From contig JADDPV010000047.1 of NCBI GenBank assembly GCA_016781705.1, forward strand, positions 1 through 31,199: a stretch of 31,199 nucleotides of DNA, read 5' to 3'. A program made the translations under genes and the position numbers. Under the pieces are notes generated by a model that searched no databases, was not told where the DNA came from, and saw only the letters and a program-made list of their open reading frames with translations. The stretch is from Rubrobacter sp. GTDB lineage: Bacteria > Actinomycetota > Rubrobacteria > Rubrobacterales > Rubrobacteraceae. Of the stretch, positions 30,556 to 31,199 are shown one piece after another (position 1 is the stretch's first letter; each line of letters begins with the position of its first letter).

Positions 30556-31095
30556 TCAGGTGAGCAGGCGCGAGAGGACACCCCGGGGCTTCACGGCGGA
30601 GGACTCGATCGCGCCGGAGAGCGCGATGACGCAGGCGAGCAGTACCAGCGACCCGGAGCCGAAGAAGGAGATCATGCGCTGCGAGCGCGCCGCCTTCTCG
30701 GGCGTCTCGGGCGCGGGCTCGGTCCCCGACTCGACTGGCGTCGCGCCGCCCGAGCCCTCCTTCGCGATCCTGGCCCCCAGGATGCCGGAGACGACCGCGT
30801 TGACCGCCGCCCCGCCGAGCGACAGGTCCTTCGCCCGCGCCAGAACCGGCGCCCTCAGCTCCGCGTCGTCCTTGAGCCCCCCGAACCTCCACGTTAGCAA
30901 CGCCGCGGCCAGCGCCACCGAGTTCACCGCGTTGTAGCGGCCCCAGGACTCGTTCAGCACGCGCCCGCGCTCCCGCCGGTCGCCAATGCGGCTCACCGTC
31001 GGGTTTAGCGCCGCCTGCCCGAACAACGTCCCGCCGAACCAAGCGGCGAGGCCGAGGTTGTGCGCCGCCTTCGCGGCGTTCGAGACCCCCGTCAT
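30556..31095 (-). CDS. Small actinobacterial membrane protein of unknown function
   Basis: A 179-residue protein from ATG 31095, eight bases after GGGAGGAG. Hydrophobic segments lie at about 10-30 (AAHNLGLAAWFGGTLFGQAA), 56-70 (AVNSVALAAALLTW), 90-108 (GGAAVNAVVSGILGARI) and 145-165 (GSGSLVLLACVIALSGAIES). Charged loops and a Glu/Pro-rich linker (GATPVESGTEPAPETPEKAA) separate the last two. I recall similar unnamed proteins in actinobacteria but no function. Only about 100 bases of sequence lie upstream in the window, and they show no gene. Confidence 0.7.
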   Translation of the reverse strand: MTGVSNAAKAAHNLGLAAWFGGTLFGQAALNPTVSRIGDRRERGRVLNESWGRYNAVNSVALAAALLTWRFGGLKDDAELRAPVLARAKDLSLGGAAVNAVVSGILGARIAKEGSGGATPVESGTEPAPETPEKAARSQRMISFFGSGSLVLLACVIALSGAIESSAVKPRGVLSRLLT

Positions 31096-31199
31096 CGGCT
31101 CGCTCCTCCCGGATCGCTCTGCGCGGGCAACCGCCCGCCCCGTGGCCGCCCCCTACGTTCCCCGGCGAGAGGCCCGCCAAACGGCGCGCCGGTCCTCCA

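Overview
The window is GC-rich, densely coded, and dominated by actinobacterial protein families. GTG and TTG starts are common, and several genes seem to start at or next to their own -10 box (leaderless transcripts). My best guess for the source is a Rubrobacter-type actinobacterium; this rests on remembered family resemblance, since no search could be run.

Region 1 (1-8120) is a plus-strand accessory island. It encodes secreted proteins that end in, or consist of, RTX-type calcium-binding glycine/aspartate nonapeptides: two small ones (421-1005, 5236-5691), one TolB-like beta-propeller plus RTX (4142/4228-5151) and one NHL + Ig-like + cadherin-like + RTX protein (5985-8054). A GNAT acetyltransferase (1468-2223) and a broken PAS gene overlapping a NarL-type response regulator (2395-3498) sit among them. 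Duplicated non-coding modules tie the island together: a perfect 130-bp self-complementary repeat (1-130, 3636-3765), a leader with a small hairpin and strong ribosome binding site (four copies), and four promoter blocks in which GTGTGGG heptads repeat every 11 bp at a fixed distance from a putative -35/-10 pair. Several secreted-protein genes here carry single-base frameshifts. This is the best candidate for an undescribed system: a repeat-mediated, co-regulated and perhaps phase-variable or decaying cassette array of Ca2+-binding surface proteins.

Region 2 (8175-13852): a minus-strand glutamate-cysteine-ligase-like carboxylate-amine ligase, a decayed toxin-antitoxin pair (DUF433-like plus PIN-like DUF5615), then a minus-strand group of a hypothetical gene, a diacylglycerol-kinase-like lipid kinase, moaD and moaE. 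A heme-oxygenase-like diiron protein is divergent from the hypothetical gene.

Region 3 (13836-15632) is a gene graveyard: a collapsed HTH/ATPase/TPR regulator, an FG-GAP/VCBS remnant and a copy of the first codons of mutM just upstream of the intact mutM, plus two strong hairpins.

Region 4 (15633-20977) is core metabolism: mutM, a dihydrolipoyl dehydrogenase, a papain-like protein lacking a clear start, lipA, lipB and a VOC/glyoxalase protein. Lpd uses lipoyl groups that LipB and LipA make, so this is a lipoate-centred cluster.

Region 5 (21043-31199): a Schlafen/AlbA_2 protein of lower GC (probable import), a VIT/CCC1-like transporter, a compact MetE-like zinc methyltransferase, a broken roadblock-like gene, a 931-residue ADP-forming acyl-CoA synthetase fused to a GNAT domain, an MscS-like channel, an ECF sigma factor overlapping its probable anti-sigma factor, a divergent STAS protein, and a small membrane protein. 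Stretches without a gene: 9504-9840 and 27714-28160 hold nothing convincing; 1006-1467, 3499-4067 and 5692-5984 hold the terminators, repeats and promoter blocks listed. I saw no rRNA, tRNA, CRISPR array or intact insertion sequence.
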